Position numbers and translations under genes: made by a program. Positions 11,138 through 23,893 of a DNA stretch of 64,000 bases are shown here, one piece after another. Source of the stretch: Bos javanicus (lineage: Eukaryota; Chordata; Mammalia; Artiodactyla; Bovidae); assembly GCF_032452875.1 (NCBI RefSeq), contig NC_083875.1, positions 76,592,178 through 76,656,177 of the forward strand, written 5' to 3'. The notes beneath the pieces were generated by a model. It was not told the DNA's origin, made no database searches, and saw nothing but the letters and a program-made list of their open reading frames with translations. Position 1 is the stretch's first letter. Every line of letters begins with the position of its first letter.

Positions 11138-13189
11138 GGCGGGGTGGGCAGTGCGCGTGAAGCGTCAATGTGTAACAAAAAGAACTGAAGATGGTCTTTC
11201 GGACAGAGTCTGAGTTGAGTGGGGGGAACAGAAACTTCGACTGTCCACGTGTGCTGTTCTCCTCAACCCCCCTCCACGCATGCACACTGCACACACTACT
11301 TCTGAGGAAGCTTCTGGTCTGCTGGGCAAAAGCAAGCCATCCTTCCTCCCCCTTCCTCCCCTCCGCACAGTGGGGAAGCCAGAGCAATCTGTTCCTGATG
11401 GGTAAACACAGGCATGAGTATGCGCGCACACATGCTCACACACACACACGCTCACACACACACACACACCCGCGACCCAGGGGCAGACAACACCCGGTGC
11501 TCGCTTCACCCCAAGACAGAATGCACACTCAGGCTCTCGCTACCATCGTAGAGCTCCCCAAAGCCCCCCATCTCCACCACACAGCTAGAACTTCACAGAC
11601 ACACCCAGGCACCCCTCTCGCAGACACTGGCATCGTATTCTCCCATTACCGCCACTTATCACGGCCTCCCACGTGGACACCCACTACCACATCCTCGCAC
11701 ACAGTGGTGTGCGTTGCACACAAGAATCACAGTCACAGTCACACACACAGACTCTCACACATATGCTCAATCAAAACAGTTCTGGCCTCACATATGGATA
11801 CCAGCACACACTCAGAACAGTCACCCTTGCACACATACCGTAGCACCTCCAGAAACTCCGAGACCAAAGACCCCACCCCCTTCACCCTCAGCCCTCACAC
11901 CTCTACACCCGGCAGTGAGAAACACACACATACACACCCAGAATAGTCACTCCCTGCTGGGACCTTGGGTTGCCAGGCCCGTGCTTAGGGGAAGGGAAGA
12001 TAAAGCTCAGGGTGGCCTAACACAGAAAGGGAAAGTTTCTAAAAATCGAGAAAGCAGAACACCATTCCCTACTTGGCACCTTTCTCTGCTCACCCTTTCA
12101 CCAGCATTCAGGAATGAGGAGAGATCCTGGCCAGAGTAGAGTGGTGAGGAAGCCCCCAGGCGAAGAGATGGTGGCACTGGTAGCAGCAGGAGCCAGCAAG
12201 CCCCAGAAGCCAGCCTGCTCCCCAGGACCCTCCCGCCTCTCCTCCTCACCACTTCTTCTCCAGCCTAGCTACCTGCTGTGTGAGCCCAGGCCTCTCGGAA
12301 ACCTCTCTGTGCTTATAGCTGTCTACAGGGCACCTGAATGTCAGGCCTGGCTGCAGGAAGTGGGGGAAGGGGAAGGAGATGAGACCTTGACCTCAAGCCC
12401 CAGCCCCTGCCAAGGCCCTGTCATCACTGTCAGACCCAAAGAGAAATGGGGACAGCCCTGGCCAAGCCAGCGCTGCCTTAACAAACCACCAGGACAAGAA
12501 TCCTAAAGCGTCCTTGGACCCTGCAGCCCCGCCCCCCATCACAAGAGAAGAGGCTGTGTCGCTGTCCAGGCAGAAAGGAATCCAGGCTGGGCTGGCCAGG
12601 CCCCAACCCGGGAACAATCATCAGTGCTGTTGACGTCCTCACCACTTGCTGCTCCAGGTGTAGTGTGAGCCCTGATGCCCCATCCTAAAGAGAGCCTGCT
12701 TGGGCCCCACGGACCAGGCCTGGGAGGGAACACCGGGTGGCAGAGCCTAAGGAAACCAAGCAAGGCAAAGCCCAGGAAGCCAGGTGACAGGGACTTAAGG
12801 AAAGTGACAAAAGAATTCAGGCAGCCGGGTTAAGGGAAACTAGGTGACAAGGCTCCAAAGAACACAGGCTGTGGGGGCCAAAGGAGACCTGGCCGCAGGG
12901 ACCGAAGTTATTTAGCTCAGAGGTGGGGACCAACGAAGCCAAGCAAGAGGCCCACAGGATGCAGGAAAAGAAAGATATTGGGAGCTCATCCCTCTGCCTG
13001 GACGTCACCCCCACAACCGGGGCCTCTCTCTCAGTAGCCCCCTTCCCACCCCGGTGGTGGTCCCCTCCCCCAGGCCAATGGACACGGCCAGACCCCCTCC
13101 TCTTGCTGGAGGCCTGGTCCGGCTGCAGCCAGTGGGCCCCGGCCCCATCCCTGGGACCTCAGGAAGTCCCAGTCCCTCCCACCGGCTGC

Positions 13190-13870
13190 AGAGGCAGAGG
13201 GGGGCTGCTGGGGGGAGAGAAAAAGAAGAGGAGAGAGAGACAGCTTGGCAGGGGGAGCGCCGAGCAGCCGCGGGGGGCGGGGGCCGAGAAAGGAGCGGGA
13301 AGCGCCGGGGCGGGCTGGCGGGCGGCGCGGGCGGGGGTGACAAGTTCTCCGGCCCCGCGGCCGCGCGGCCACTGACCTGGGTCCCCGCGCAGGCGCCCCG
13401 TCGGTGCCTCCGGCGCTCCGTGGGTCCGCCCGTCCGCCCGCGGGCATCGGGCCCCCCGGGGGTTCGGGGCTGGGGCCCGGGCGGCCCGGGGAGCAGGCGT
13501 GTCCCCCCCACCCCCGAGCGTCCCGGCGGGCGGGGGGCCGAGCCGTTGCGAGCGAGCTGGGCGGCTAGCGGGCCGGGAGGCGGGGAGGAAGGAGCGCGCG
13601 GCGGGCGAGCGAGCCGAGCGAGCGGAGGGAGCGAGTGAGGGACGGCAGGCAGTGAGGTCATCCTTTGAATCTAATTGTCTGAGTCAGGAGGAGATGTGGC
13701 ACTCGAGGCAGGGGGAGGGGAGGGGGAAGGGACCCTCCCGGCTCCGGCCCACCGCCACCCCCGCCCCTCCTCACCCCTGGGGGCTGCCGCGGCCTCCCCT
13801 CCCCCGCCCGGGCCGAGTCTTCTCAGGCCAACTGGGACCAACCCCGGCCGGTCTCACTCAGGGCTGACCT
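13190..13870. promoter_or_regulatory. Intronic CpG island in CNTFR intron 1
   Basis: CpG-dense block with GC boxes, bordered at 13679-13685 by an AP-1-like TGAGTCA and at 13654-13660 by a CRE-like TGAGGTCA. It lies in the middle of the first CNTFR intron and is the only other strong island there. It is a likely alternative promoter or intronic enhancer. Confidence 0.6.
13377..13650 (-). other. CNTFR: Candidate alternative CNTFR first exon
   Basis: The minus strand of this CpG island ends in a good donor, GGACCCAG|GTCAGTGG, at 13377/13376, with no acceptor-like tract just upstream. That fits a first exon which would splice to the signal-peptide exon at 4766 or 4763. The 5' limit is a guess. 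Alternative 5'UTRs are known for CNTFR, but this particular exon is inferred only from base composition and the donor. Confidence 0.45.
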
Positions 13871-14519
13871 CTGCTGCGAAGGGCTCTCCGTCCCACATCA
13901 CCCCCAGAGAGTCTAGTCTCTAGGGGGGACGGGGAGCCCCCTCCCGGTCCAGTGTGTCTTCCTGCCTGTCTGAGGTCAGGGAAAGCCCCCATTCCACCCC
14001 AGGTCTACTTCTGCCCTCTGAGGAGAAAGAGGGAACTTCCACTAGCCTTCCTAGGGACCTTGTGCACTCTTAGAAGCTGGAGTCCCCAACTCTCCGAGTG
14101 ACCTGCGTTGGAAATTTGGGGGAATCTGGACATTGAACCACAGCTCACCTCCCTCCCTCCTGAGGATGACAGTTCAATGCCAGCCAGTCCTCCAGTCCTG
14201 CACTTTGAGGGGCACGAGGACCCCCAGTGGACCCCAGGGTCCCCCTACTCTGTATGCCCAACCCTTCAGGAGGGGCAGAAGCCAGGCCAGACACCTAAGG
14301 TCCCCAGAGGCTGCTCAGGGAACAGCCCACTCCAGTGGTTTGGGGAGGACAAGATGGCAGTTGGGCCCTGGGCTTGTCAGGTGTGTGCACACCCATGCAT
14401 GCACACAGAAGCACATGCACACGTGTGTATACACACACACACACACCCCCCCCACGGGATGGTGGGGGGAGACCAGGAGGCTGGGGATGCTCACACCGAC
14501 GGCCACACAGCTCTCCCAT

Positions 14520-14765
14520 CGCCCCCATGGGGGAGGGGTGATAAATATTTAAGGGGCTTTTAGCTCTGAAGGGGCCGAAGCTGGGGGAGGGAGGGGGATC
14601 CACGATGCCTGATTAATGGGGTTACGGGCTCGGATCAATCCATCCGCCCGCCGCCTCCCTCCCCCTCCTCCCTCCCTCCGCCTAATGCGCTTTATCAGGA
14701 GACGCTTTTCTGACTTGGCAGCGTCGGGTGTTTTAAATAGACCCATTTAGAGCAGGGGTTGGGGG
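14520..14765. promoter_or_regulatory. Conserved-looking AT-rich non-coding block
   Basis: Between CA repeats and a purine-rich tract lies sequence rich in developmental-factor-like sites: GATAAATATTTAA, CTGATTAATGGGG, GGATCAATCCATC, GCGCTTTATCAGGAG and TTTTAAATAGACCC. It carries no repeat signature and no coding sign. Enhancer function is inferred from composition only. Confidence 0.35.
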
Positions 14766-15104
14766 AGAAAGGAGCGGGGGAAGGGAGACAGAGATTGAGA
14801 CAGGCTGGGAGACAGAGACGAATCAGAAGAGAGAGAGACAAGCCCGGAACAGAGAGACTGGGAGCAGAGAGACAGAAGGAGATGCAGACACGGAAATAAG
14901 AGGCTGAGGATGACACTCCCGCAGAGGCTGAATGGGAGGGTGGGGGACGGTGATGGGAGGCCAAGGGGAAGCTGGGGGGCTGCAGAGCAGAAACAAACAA
15001 AAAAGAGAGAGAGACAGACGCAGAGAGAGGAAAGGAGCCACCAACAGCAAGGAGAAACCGAGAGAGAGGTTCTCTGCAAGGGCTGAGTGCTAGCCTGGGA
15101 GACA

Positions 15105-15185
15105 GCAGATATCTTTTATTTCCAAAAACAGTTTTTCATCCACTTTGTTAAATTAAAAAGCTGTTTTTAAAGCGGTGCTGAAGGT
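15105..15185. promoter_or_regulatory. AT-rich block with AAAAACAG/CTGTTTTT dyad
   Basis: ACAGTTTTT and AAAAGCTGTTTTT face each other around TTAAATTAAA between about 15124 and 15170. The block is surrounded by GC-rich and purine-rich DNA. It is a candidate regulatory element or structured RNA segment, low certainty. Confidence 0.3.
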
Positions 15186-16924
15186 GCTGCTGGGGGAGGG
15201 TGGACAGAACTGCCAAGTCCTCCTTCACAGCCTCCTCCTCTGCCCCCACAGAAGCCGCCTCAGCCTTTCCCCCCCCAGGGGTGTTCTCCAGCTCCCCTGC
15301 TCTCTGTGCTCCTCAGGGATCCCCAGGGACAGGGTCAGGGCATCTGAGCTACTGTTCATTGGCAGAAAGTCCTTCCTGCTGTCTGGCCTCAGTCCCTCCT
15401 GCTCCATGGAGCCCATTCTCTTGCCTGACCGCTAGCCTTCTGTGCTCCGACCCCAGTTCCGGCTCCCTAAGGTGTCCCCAGTGTGTCGGGGGTGATTAGC
15501 ACAGCTCAACAGCTCAGTTTCCCAACCGGCCACCAAGCTCCTCCCAGATGTTCCCCTCACTGTTGTGCCAATCTGAACTTCTGATAGACACCCCACTCCA
15601 AGTCTTCAGGTCCTCTGGGAACCGGGAGACTGAAGCATAACCCTCTCCAGCCTTCTAAAGTCCCTTTTCTACTCTTCAGAACCCCAGCTCCATTTTAAGT
15701 CCCTTTTATGGCCATGATGTTGTCAGCCTGGGATACACTCGGCTTGGACCCCACCCTCAACAACACCCCACTGCTAGTTCTGAAGGGTCAGCCCCCCCAC
15801 CCCCACCCCACTTCCAGGCCGGGAAAATGGCCAGTCTGTTTGGGAGCTGAGATGAAAAGCCCTGCCGGCCTTTGTGGGCCTCTGGCGGGTTTTCGACAAT
15901 AGGCCCTTCCGTTCCGCTCCAGTGCCTCAATTTCTTGAGCACCCCCACCCTGGGGCTGCCAATCCAGGGGCCTTGCCTGGCCTGAATGAAAGGCAGGGAG
16001 AGTCAGGCCCAACCCCCAAGGCTGGCCTCAGAAGATTTTGGACTTTCTGACCCTCCATCCCATCTCCTCCAAGCTCAGCGGCTCCCCACCAATTAAACCA
16101 GAAAGATGCTTTGGGCAGAGAAGAAGCCTGACAATGAGACAGAAACATGCTCCCATATCCGGGATTCAGTCTCAGCAGTGCAGAACTCAGTTTTCTGACC
16201 TGGCTTTGCCCTTGCCTGTGTGAGGGTGGGTAAGTCTCCTCCCCTTTATAGGCCTGTCATGGGGGCATGAAAAGCCTCAGGAGGAAGGAGGGGGGAAGAA
16301 CAGGAAGGGATCTCAGACCCTCCTTCACTCACATCCCCAGACCTACGGCCCCCATGGCACCTGCCAGATGCCCTGAAACTGACCTGCCTCCCCCAGGCCC
16401 CCAGCACATACCTCTTCACCAACCGCTGCACACCGAGCACATCAATGTCCTCCTCTTCCTCCAGACCAGGCTCTTCCGGAGACTTCTGAAACCAAGGGGG
16501 CGGGATGATGTGACAAGGCTGGGTTCTAGAAGGGCAAAGGGCACAAATCAGAGGCCACAGAGGAGCCGCAGACCTTAGTCAAACTCAGAGCTCATTTCAC
16601 GCTCACAGCCCCACTGTGAGAAGGGGAGACTGAGGCAGGCAGCAGGTCAGTGTCCAGAGGAGAAAGAGCTGGGAGTGGTCCAGACTCCCTGAAGCACCCT
16701 TTGCAGACTTTAGGTTCTGAACCGCAGGGACAAGGAGAGGCCAGAAACCAGCGGCCTGACACCACACATAGATGCAGACCCACAGACCATCTGAAATCCC
16801 CACACAACCGGTTCACAGACACAAGTACCTCCATGTCACACACATCCTCCCATGCACACTCACACAGGGACACATGGCCCCCAGCAGGCAGAAACACACA
16901 CCATCATACTGTCTTCTCCTCATC

Positions 16925-17100
16925 ACCACTATGATTTATTGAGCATCTGTTATGTGCCAGAACTGTGTTAGGCACTTTATATACATGATCTCATTTAATC
17001 TTCATGACTTCTCCATGAGGTAGGTTCTATTATTATTCCCATTTGACAGCTGAAAAAACAGATTCCGGGAGGTTAACTTGCCCAAGATCACACAGCCGAT
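16925..17100. repeat. MIR-type SINE
   Basis: Ancient mammalian MIR core: TTATTGAGCATCTGTTATGTGCC, an ATCTCATTTAATCTTCA block, and a CTTGCCCAAGATCACACAG tail. No gene here. Confidence 0.8.
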
Positions 17101-17224
17101 CAACTCAAATCTCAAAGCAGAGATTTGAGTGCAAATCTCATTCTGGAGCCCTTCTACTAGTGCCCTTCTACTTGCCTCTGCAGATCTCTCCCCTGCCAGC
17201 ACAGTGCCTTTCCCAATAATAACG

Positions 17225-17405
17225 GGAGCAGCTAACACTTGCTCAGGGCCCTTGATAAGCCAAACACAATGATAAAGACCTAACATACAGTTTTGCACCG
17301 TATCACCAAAACAACCTTTGAAGGCAATCCTGGTCCCATTTTGCAGATGAGAAAACTGAGGCTCAGAGAACAAAAGCACCTTTCCTTGCCCAATGTCACA
17401 TGACT
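17225..17405. repeat. Second MIR-type SINE
   Basis: MIR-like sequence with TTTTGCAGATGAGAAAACTGAGGCTCAGAGAA and GCCCAATGTCACATGACTGG segments, diverged from its neighbour. Confidence 0.75.
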
Positions 17406-18699
17406 GGTGCTGAAGAAAGCTATTCTGAAAGTCATTGTTGCTTCTAGGACTCCAGTTACTTGAACAGAGCCCTCGACTTCTACAAGACCTTGGAAGATTC
17501 TCAGGGTCCAACTGCTCCATTTCCCACCACAACAGGTCCCAGCTGCGTCTGCCAAAGGCACGATAAGGTGCCTAAACACATACGCATGAGAAAGGAATTC
17601 CATGTCATCTGACTCTGCCTGGAGAGGCAGAGGTACCACCAACCAGGGAGAGATGGCTGGAAACTCAAACAAGGTGTTAGGGACAAGCAGACTGGTGGTA
17701 AGAGATACAGACACACCGACAGGCCCACAGAGACGGAGACAGACAGGAAGACAGACACACGGGGCTGAGCGATGACAGAGATGGTGGGGAAAGGAGACAA
17801 CAGAGGGAGAGGAGGATACAGGCTGACATGAAAAAGCAGACAGGTACACACTGACATACACAGGCAGACTAATAGAGAGTCATCCAACCTTGAGGAAAAG
17901 AAAACTCTGAAAGCAAAACAGGACTCATGTATAAGTGAATGTGTAGGTGAGTATGCATTCGAGTGTGCCTGTGTTGGGGGCATGCAGAGTCTGTATAACT
18001 ACACACATTACACCAGCTGCTTCTAGCAGTTTCATCTGATTAATAATAAATGCCCTATAATTACAGCCACTCCCCCCAGCCCTTCTTCCTGTTTTTTTTG
18101 TCAGCTGCCTCCAGGCCAGCCCCCTATAGACCCCAGGGCCCCCTCCATCCTCACCTGCTGCCTTATAGAGGGCTGAGAGACATGAGCTGGGCAAGGAGGC
18201 CAGACTCCCAATCTGAAGGGGAATACCCATTTCTCTATGTTGGATTAATGCCCCATGCCTCTAAAAAAAAGGTCATGCCGTTTAGATCTCACTCAGAACC
18301 CTCCCCCAGCTCCTCTGTTCCCCTGGTATAACCTCTGAGCCCTAATATGGCCGAGGGGCCCAGGTCTGGGATGCAGAGAGATGAACTCTTGATCACTGAC
18401 TGGCTGAAAGAAGTCTCCATTCACCAAGTTACCTCAGTCTCAGAACCCCACAGGCTCAAAGAAGGAAGGGACCAGGACAGCCCCCCCAACCTCATCATTC
18501 CCACCCCAGCAGCGCCAGAGTCTCTGCCCACTTGTGTACTCCCACGCTTTGGACACCCAGTGCCTGCCTCCATTCCTGAGCCCCCTCAAGTCCACCTCCT
18601 CCCAGGCCCCCCACCCTAGCTCTCCAAGGCAGCTCTATCAGAGTCAGCTGCGGGTTTGTGCTGATCTGTTTCTAATCGCTGGGGCCTGGTTCACGCTTG

Positions 18700-18760
18700 C
18701 CCACCCCACCCCCCCAATATTGATTCCATTATTTGGAGAGTCATTGACGTCAGGGACCTG
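18700..18760. promoter_or_regulatory. Palindromic CRE in AT-rich block
   Basis: A full TGACGTCA octamer (18745-18752) follows AATATTGATTCCATTATTTGG. A complete CRE palindrome outside a CpG island is uncommon. CREB/ATF binding is inferred. Confidence 0.4.
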
Positions 18761-19535
18761 GATGGGTGCCAAAACCGCGTTCTCTCAGGGCCTGGGCCAG
18801 GGCCCAGCCCCCATCCCACGATTTCACGGAGGGGCCCAGAAAGGTCAGCTCATGGGCCAAGGTCACATGACATCTGTCCTCAGAGGCTGGGCTCATCTTA
18901 CCTTTCGGGGACCACTGTGAGTCCCCTTCTCCTGGGGGAGAGGGGCTCCACAGAGGCCTGGGGGTCAGAAGTGAGGTGGGGACGTATAGCACAGGGTGTG
19001 GAAGAAACTCACTGGCACTTGGGCTGCAAGGAAGAGCTCTAGGAGAAGGGATAGAGGCAGCGGCTCAGAAAAGGCTACCTGGGGAAGACATTTTCCTTGG
19101 TCACACACCATTTTGGAACATTCTGAAGCTGGACTTGAAATGGTTACCACTGACTACTTGATTTTTATGTCTGTTATCAGTTGTATCTCCAAGCTCTCTG
19201 AGAAGGAAATTCTTGGTGGTGCAAGATAACAGATTACCCTAAATGTTGCCATCATGTGACTAACTGGCACCACTCTTTTAGAAACCTTTGTTCCCTACAA
19301 AGGAAGGCTCTGTCTCCTGTGCAACTCCCGGCCCATGCTGCCTGCCTCAGTTTCTCCGCATTCTCTCTCTCTCTCCTGCCTCTGTGCCTAACCCATCAAG
19401 ATGCAGCCACTGCTACCCCAGCACCTCTGAGGCTCTGGCTGCACAGGGTATTTTTAGGATCTGAACTCTGTGTTCTCAGACAGACATTAATAACCAATAC
19501 AGACAGTCTATGGTGCCCACAGCAGCTAAACCTCA

Positions 19536-19734
19536 GAAGTGAAGTAAAAGTTGCTCAGTCGTGTCCGACTCTTTGTGACCCCAAGGACTATAACGTCCAT
19601 GGAATTTTCCAGGCCAGAATACTGGAGTTGGGTAGCCGTTCCCTTCTCCAGGGGATCGTCCCAACTCAGGGATCAAACCCACTTCTCCTGCATTGCAGGC
19701 AGATTCTTTACCAGCTGAGCCACCAGGGAAGCCC
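19536..19734 (-). repeat. Bov-tA SINE
   Basis: Reverse-oriented ruminant SINE ending in GAGCCACCAGGGAAGCCC, with core GTGTCCGACTCTTTGTGACC. In CNTFR intron 1. Confidence 0.93.
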
Positions 19735-21899
19735 AGCCTCAAAGGCTCAGACCTGGGGTCCACTGCTTTAGCTAGAGTCCAAGAAACCCAGACTTAGAGA
19801 AAGCAAGGGACATGTTCACCACCACACGGGGGAGAAAAGGATTTTCCCATCTTCTGAAAAATCTTGAAGCTGGGGAGAGGACAGAAGTGAGCTCTGACCT
19901 CTGCCACAGACCTTTTCAAGGAAGAAGCTGCCCATCCTTTGCACTCCTTCCTTGAATACAGGGAAGTCCTTCCTTTAATCTTGCCTGCAAATCACTTAGG
20001 GGTGGTTCAAACCAAAAAACAGGGTTATGCCACAGAGGCTGTTCAGTCTCAAGCCACAAACCCCGGAGAGTCCCCTCTCCCCACAGTCTGTCCCACTCAG
20101 TGTTCATTCGTCAACATTTCTTGAGCATCTAATCCCTGCCGGCCAGGGAATTAGGGACATGGTCCTGCCCACCAACACCACTCAGTCTGGTTGGAGAGAA
20201 AGATTGTTTACTCAACACTGGCCTCCCACTGTGTACCTTGTTTATAGCAGAGGCAGGGTCGGTGGGGGCTGAGACTCGTGGACCCCCCGCCCCTAAGTCC
20301 CAGATTTCACAGGCAGTTAGTTACTCTGCAGCCTTGCTGAGCACTGTAAAGAAGTAGAGGCAGTGTACAGTGGGGCATTCTGACCTCCCTCAGGACTAAG
20401 GATGCTTCAGTCCATTCCTGAACCCCAGGACGGGCCCTTGGACCGCCCAGGAGTCACCACCCTAGTCTATTAATAGACTGGTGTTCCAGCCCCAGCTTTG
20501 AGGAGCTGGTTCCCCACAGCTGTAGGGTCCAGCTCTTCCCCACATTTGCCCAGCTCCTCCTCTCACCTCCTTGGCTCTGGTGACCCCCAACCTAGCATGG
20601 CTCTATGCTTTGGGGGCCCTCTTTGCCCTCTGCAGAGGTAAAGAGGGGCGATGACCTCAGTGCCCTCAGCCCACTGGGACCACAGCCTCCCCAGCCCCTC
20701 CCCACAGGAAGCTAGGGTCTGGGGTGGGTGTGGTCACCCAGGGCCACTGGAGTTTACACAGCTGAGGTATTCCCCACACACACCCCCAATCCCTTGGCGG
20801 GTCTGGAGGAGGGGTCAGCTCTCTTCTCAGCCTCCTAGTTCTCTGGGACCCCCCCCTCCCAACCGGGCACACATGGTCCCCCCCCCCCAATCCATCTGCA
20901 TTTCAAAGAAAATAGGCTCCATCTGTTTCCGATTCATTTACACTTCAACTCACCATGGGGGGGCAGAGCAGGGCGCCTTGCCTTCAAGCCCTCCACCCCC
21001 ATAGGGGGGCTGGAGAGCACGTGTCCCGCTCTGGGACGAGGAGCAGTTACAGCCTAGCCATCTGAGCCTGAGAGCCAGATCCCTACTTCGTGGGGTGCTG
21101 GTGCACTGGCCTCCACAAAAAGAAGAGTGTAAAGCCCCGAGCAGTGTCTTCAAGGCAGGTGGAGTCCTAAGACTGATTGCAACCTGACCCAATTGCCACC
21201 CCATCCCACCCCCGCAGAGCTACTGCTCTTTTGGGAGACAGAGGGGAGAACCCCAGGCAGATGCTGGAGACAGGATAAGGACTCAGGCATTCCAGGAGAC
21301 ACTGGGAGATATAACAAAATGTGGCCCAACCCCGTTCCAGCCAGGGAAAAGGAGAGAGAAGAGGGTGCGTTCTACTCCAGTCTTCTCCTCCAGCCACCTT
21401 CTCACCACAGATCTGGGGCTACCATCTCCAGAATCAGAGATTCGCCATCTAGGAGAGGTCAAAGAAGCCAGATGTCTATCCCCCTCAAGTCAACCTTCAC
21501 GCTGCTCCCATCTGAAGGATAAGTGGGATGGGGGAGATGTCTTGGGAAGACATAAGTCTTACTTCCCCATACCTGACCCTCTCTATCACAGGAGGGGTAC
21601 CCAAAACTATTGAACAAAGATGTGCACGAACATGGTTCATAGGGAACCCTAAGGGTACATGTCACCCCTGAACCAAAAAGCCACTCGGCTGTCCTGAGAG
21701 TGATTGAGAGCCTAGTCTCCTCTGGAAGAACAGGCAGAAAGGTTTAACTGGGTGTTTCCCACCACTCTCCACCAGCCCACAACCCAAGTAATGGACGTGA
21801 CCAAACACATATCTCTTCCACTCCCCACCTCTGGAGAACACAGATCTTGTAATAGTCTCTGTTCCGTCCCCAGCTGCCCTGAGACATACCATAAACCAG

Positions 21900-22950
21900 T
21901 GAAAGCATGAGTGAGTTGAACCGTGAGTTCTAAGTTCCCCTGGGAGTGTGAACATAATCCTAATGTGGGTTTGAGTGTCCCAGAATGGAAAGCTAACTTG
22001 GTGTGATTCTAAGTGTGAATCCCAGGGTTTCCATGTGAATATGAAAGCCTCAAGGTGCAAGCACCAGTCTGAGTGTGAGCACTGGGGCCCTAGTGTGACT
22101 CTGAATCTAAGCCCCAGGATGGAAGCAAGTTTAATTAACTACCAGGGATGTCAGTCTGAGTGTGAACACCAAGATGGAAGGTTAGGTTTGAGTGTGAATG
22201 CTGGTCTCACTGTGCATGTGACTATAAGCCCCAGGGCTGAAATGGGAGTCTAACTGTGAGCCCCAGGATTCCCAAACAAGTCAGTACAGGCACGAGTCCT
22301 AGTGTTCATGTGAGCCCCTGGTCTTCGGGGCTTTCTGAGTGTTAGCTAAGGTTCCCCACGTGAGTCTGAGTATGAGCACTGGGGTCCCTTTATAAGTATG
22401 GGTCCCTAAGTGATCCCAGGATGGAAGTGAGTATCTTGCGTGTCCTAGTGTGAATCTGAGTGTGAACTCCAAGATGTGAGCATGCATGTATAAACCCCAA
22501 TGTCTTATGTGAGTCCTTGAGCTCAAATGAACTCCTGGTTCCCCAGGTAAGTCTGGGTGTGAGCCCCAGAATGTGTGAATCTGAGAAAGCTCCAGGGTGT
22601 CAGTGTGAGTCCCAGTGTGAGCCCTAGGACCTCAGGGAGTTCTCAGCATGGGCACTAGGTCTCAGTATTAGCCTATGAGCCTCAGGACAGAAATGTGAAT
22701 CTAAGTGTGAGCCTAGAGTCCCAATGTGAGTCTGAGTGTAAACTCCAGGACTGAAATGTATCACTGGATATGACCAGAATATAAGTGAATCTGAGTGGAA
22801 GTCCATTGTCCAAATGGTAATTCTGAGTGTGAGTCCATATGAGTTTAAGTGTCCCAGTATGAAGCTGACTATAAATTCCAGAGCCTCTAGAAGTCTTGCA
22901 TGTGAACTCTAAACTCCTACTTTTCACATAAGGCTCAGGGTCCCAGTCGG
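21900..22950 (+). repeat. Degenerate GTGTGAGTCTGAGTGTGA minisatellite
   Basis: About 1 kb of loosely repeated phrases such as GAGTGTGAACTCCAAGATG, GTGTGAGTCTGAGTGTAA and GAGCCCCAGGAT, with a unit of roughly 25-35 bases. It is strongly diverged, with no exact period and no coding potential. Confidence 0.65.
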
Positions 22951-23892
22951 AGTATTAACCGTGATGGACTGTGAACCTGGGCTGCATGTCACCAATCCCG
23001 ACCAGGAGCCCTAAGAACCAGCCCAGAGGATCTATGTGGATTTTGGCAGTGGAGCAGGTATGCAGAATTTATGGAGACACAGTCCCCTCCACCCACCAAG
23101 CTCTGGCTAGCTATACAGCCATAGAAACATCTAATTGTTCAAGCTCCATCATCCCCACATATGCATTGGTACACAATCATACCCAGAGTTAGACACACAA
23201 AAATGCACTCAGTGTTTCAGACCCCCCGACAAACAGCATTTACAGATGCACAAACACACCCAGCATTTCATACACCCACCTCCTCCGTGATTACAGCCAC
23301 AGGAATACCCCCAGTGACACGGACACAATTACATCAAGTACTACAGGCAAAGCAAATAGTGTTGCAGACACACTTCTCCAGCGGCATGCACACACACACC
23401 CAGTGTTGCAGACACAACACTGCCAGCCACACAGACGCTTCTCAAAAGAGAGAGACTAGACGGAAAGAGACAGAAAATCCTGAATTTTCAACAAGGCGTG
23501 AAATAGTCCTGCCCGCCTGAAGCTACTGACGGGGGGAGGGGGCCAAGGGAGCGGACGAGCGCGAGATCTAGCGCTGGAAGAGAGGCTCGGGAGAGGAGAG
23601 GCTCGGAGCCGAGGAGGAGAGCTGTCCGTCTGGTGACCTCCCCGCGGCCCAGCCCCCACGCACCGGGCGCTACACTACTCCGAGCAGCACAGGGACACCC
23701 AGGCCGGCTCCAGCAGAGCCACACTAGGGGAAGACACACACCGGCAGACTCACAAAGAGGCGGGGATACACCGCAGGCGGACTCACACGGACACACAACA
23801 CGGGAGCACTTACAAAGAGATTCTGGAGGAGACCCACTAAACGGAGATACATCCAGGCGGACTCACGAGGAAACCACAGGCAGGCTCGCGCC

Positions 23893-23893
<1 letters not shown>

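Noticed and set aside
11191..11946. 251-codon plus-strand frame rich in His and Thr
   Set aside because: Produced by CA-repeat-derived CAC/ACA codons. Low complexity.
13005..13661. 218-codon minus-strand open frame in the intronic CpG island as an independent gene
   Set aside because: Composition is Pro/Arg/Gly-rich as expected for random GC-rich DNA, and it runs through a good splice donor. Only its relation to CNTFR is kept as a finding.
19681..19734. tRNA gene-like box sequences in this and other SINEs
   Set aside because: The B-box-like GGTTCGATCC words belong to tRNA-derived SINE heads that do not fold as intact tRNA genes.
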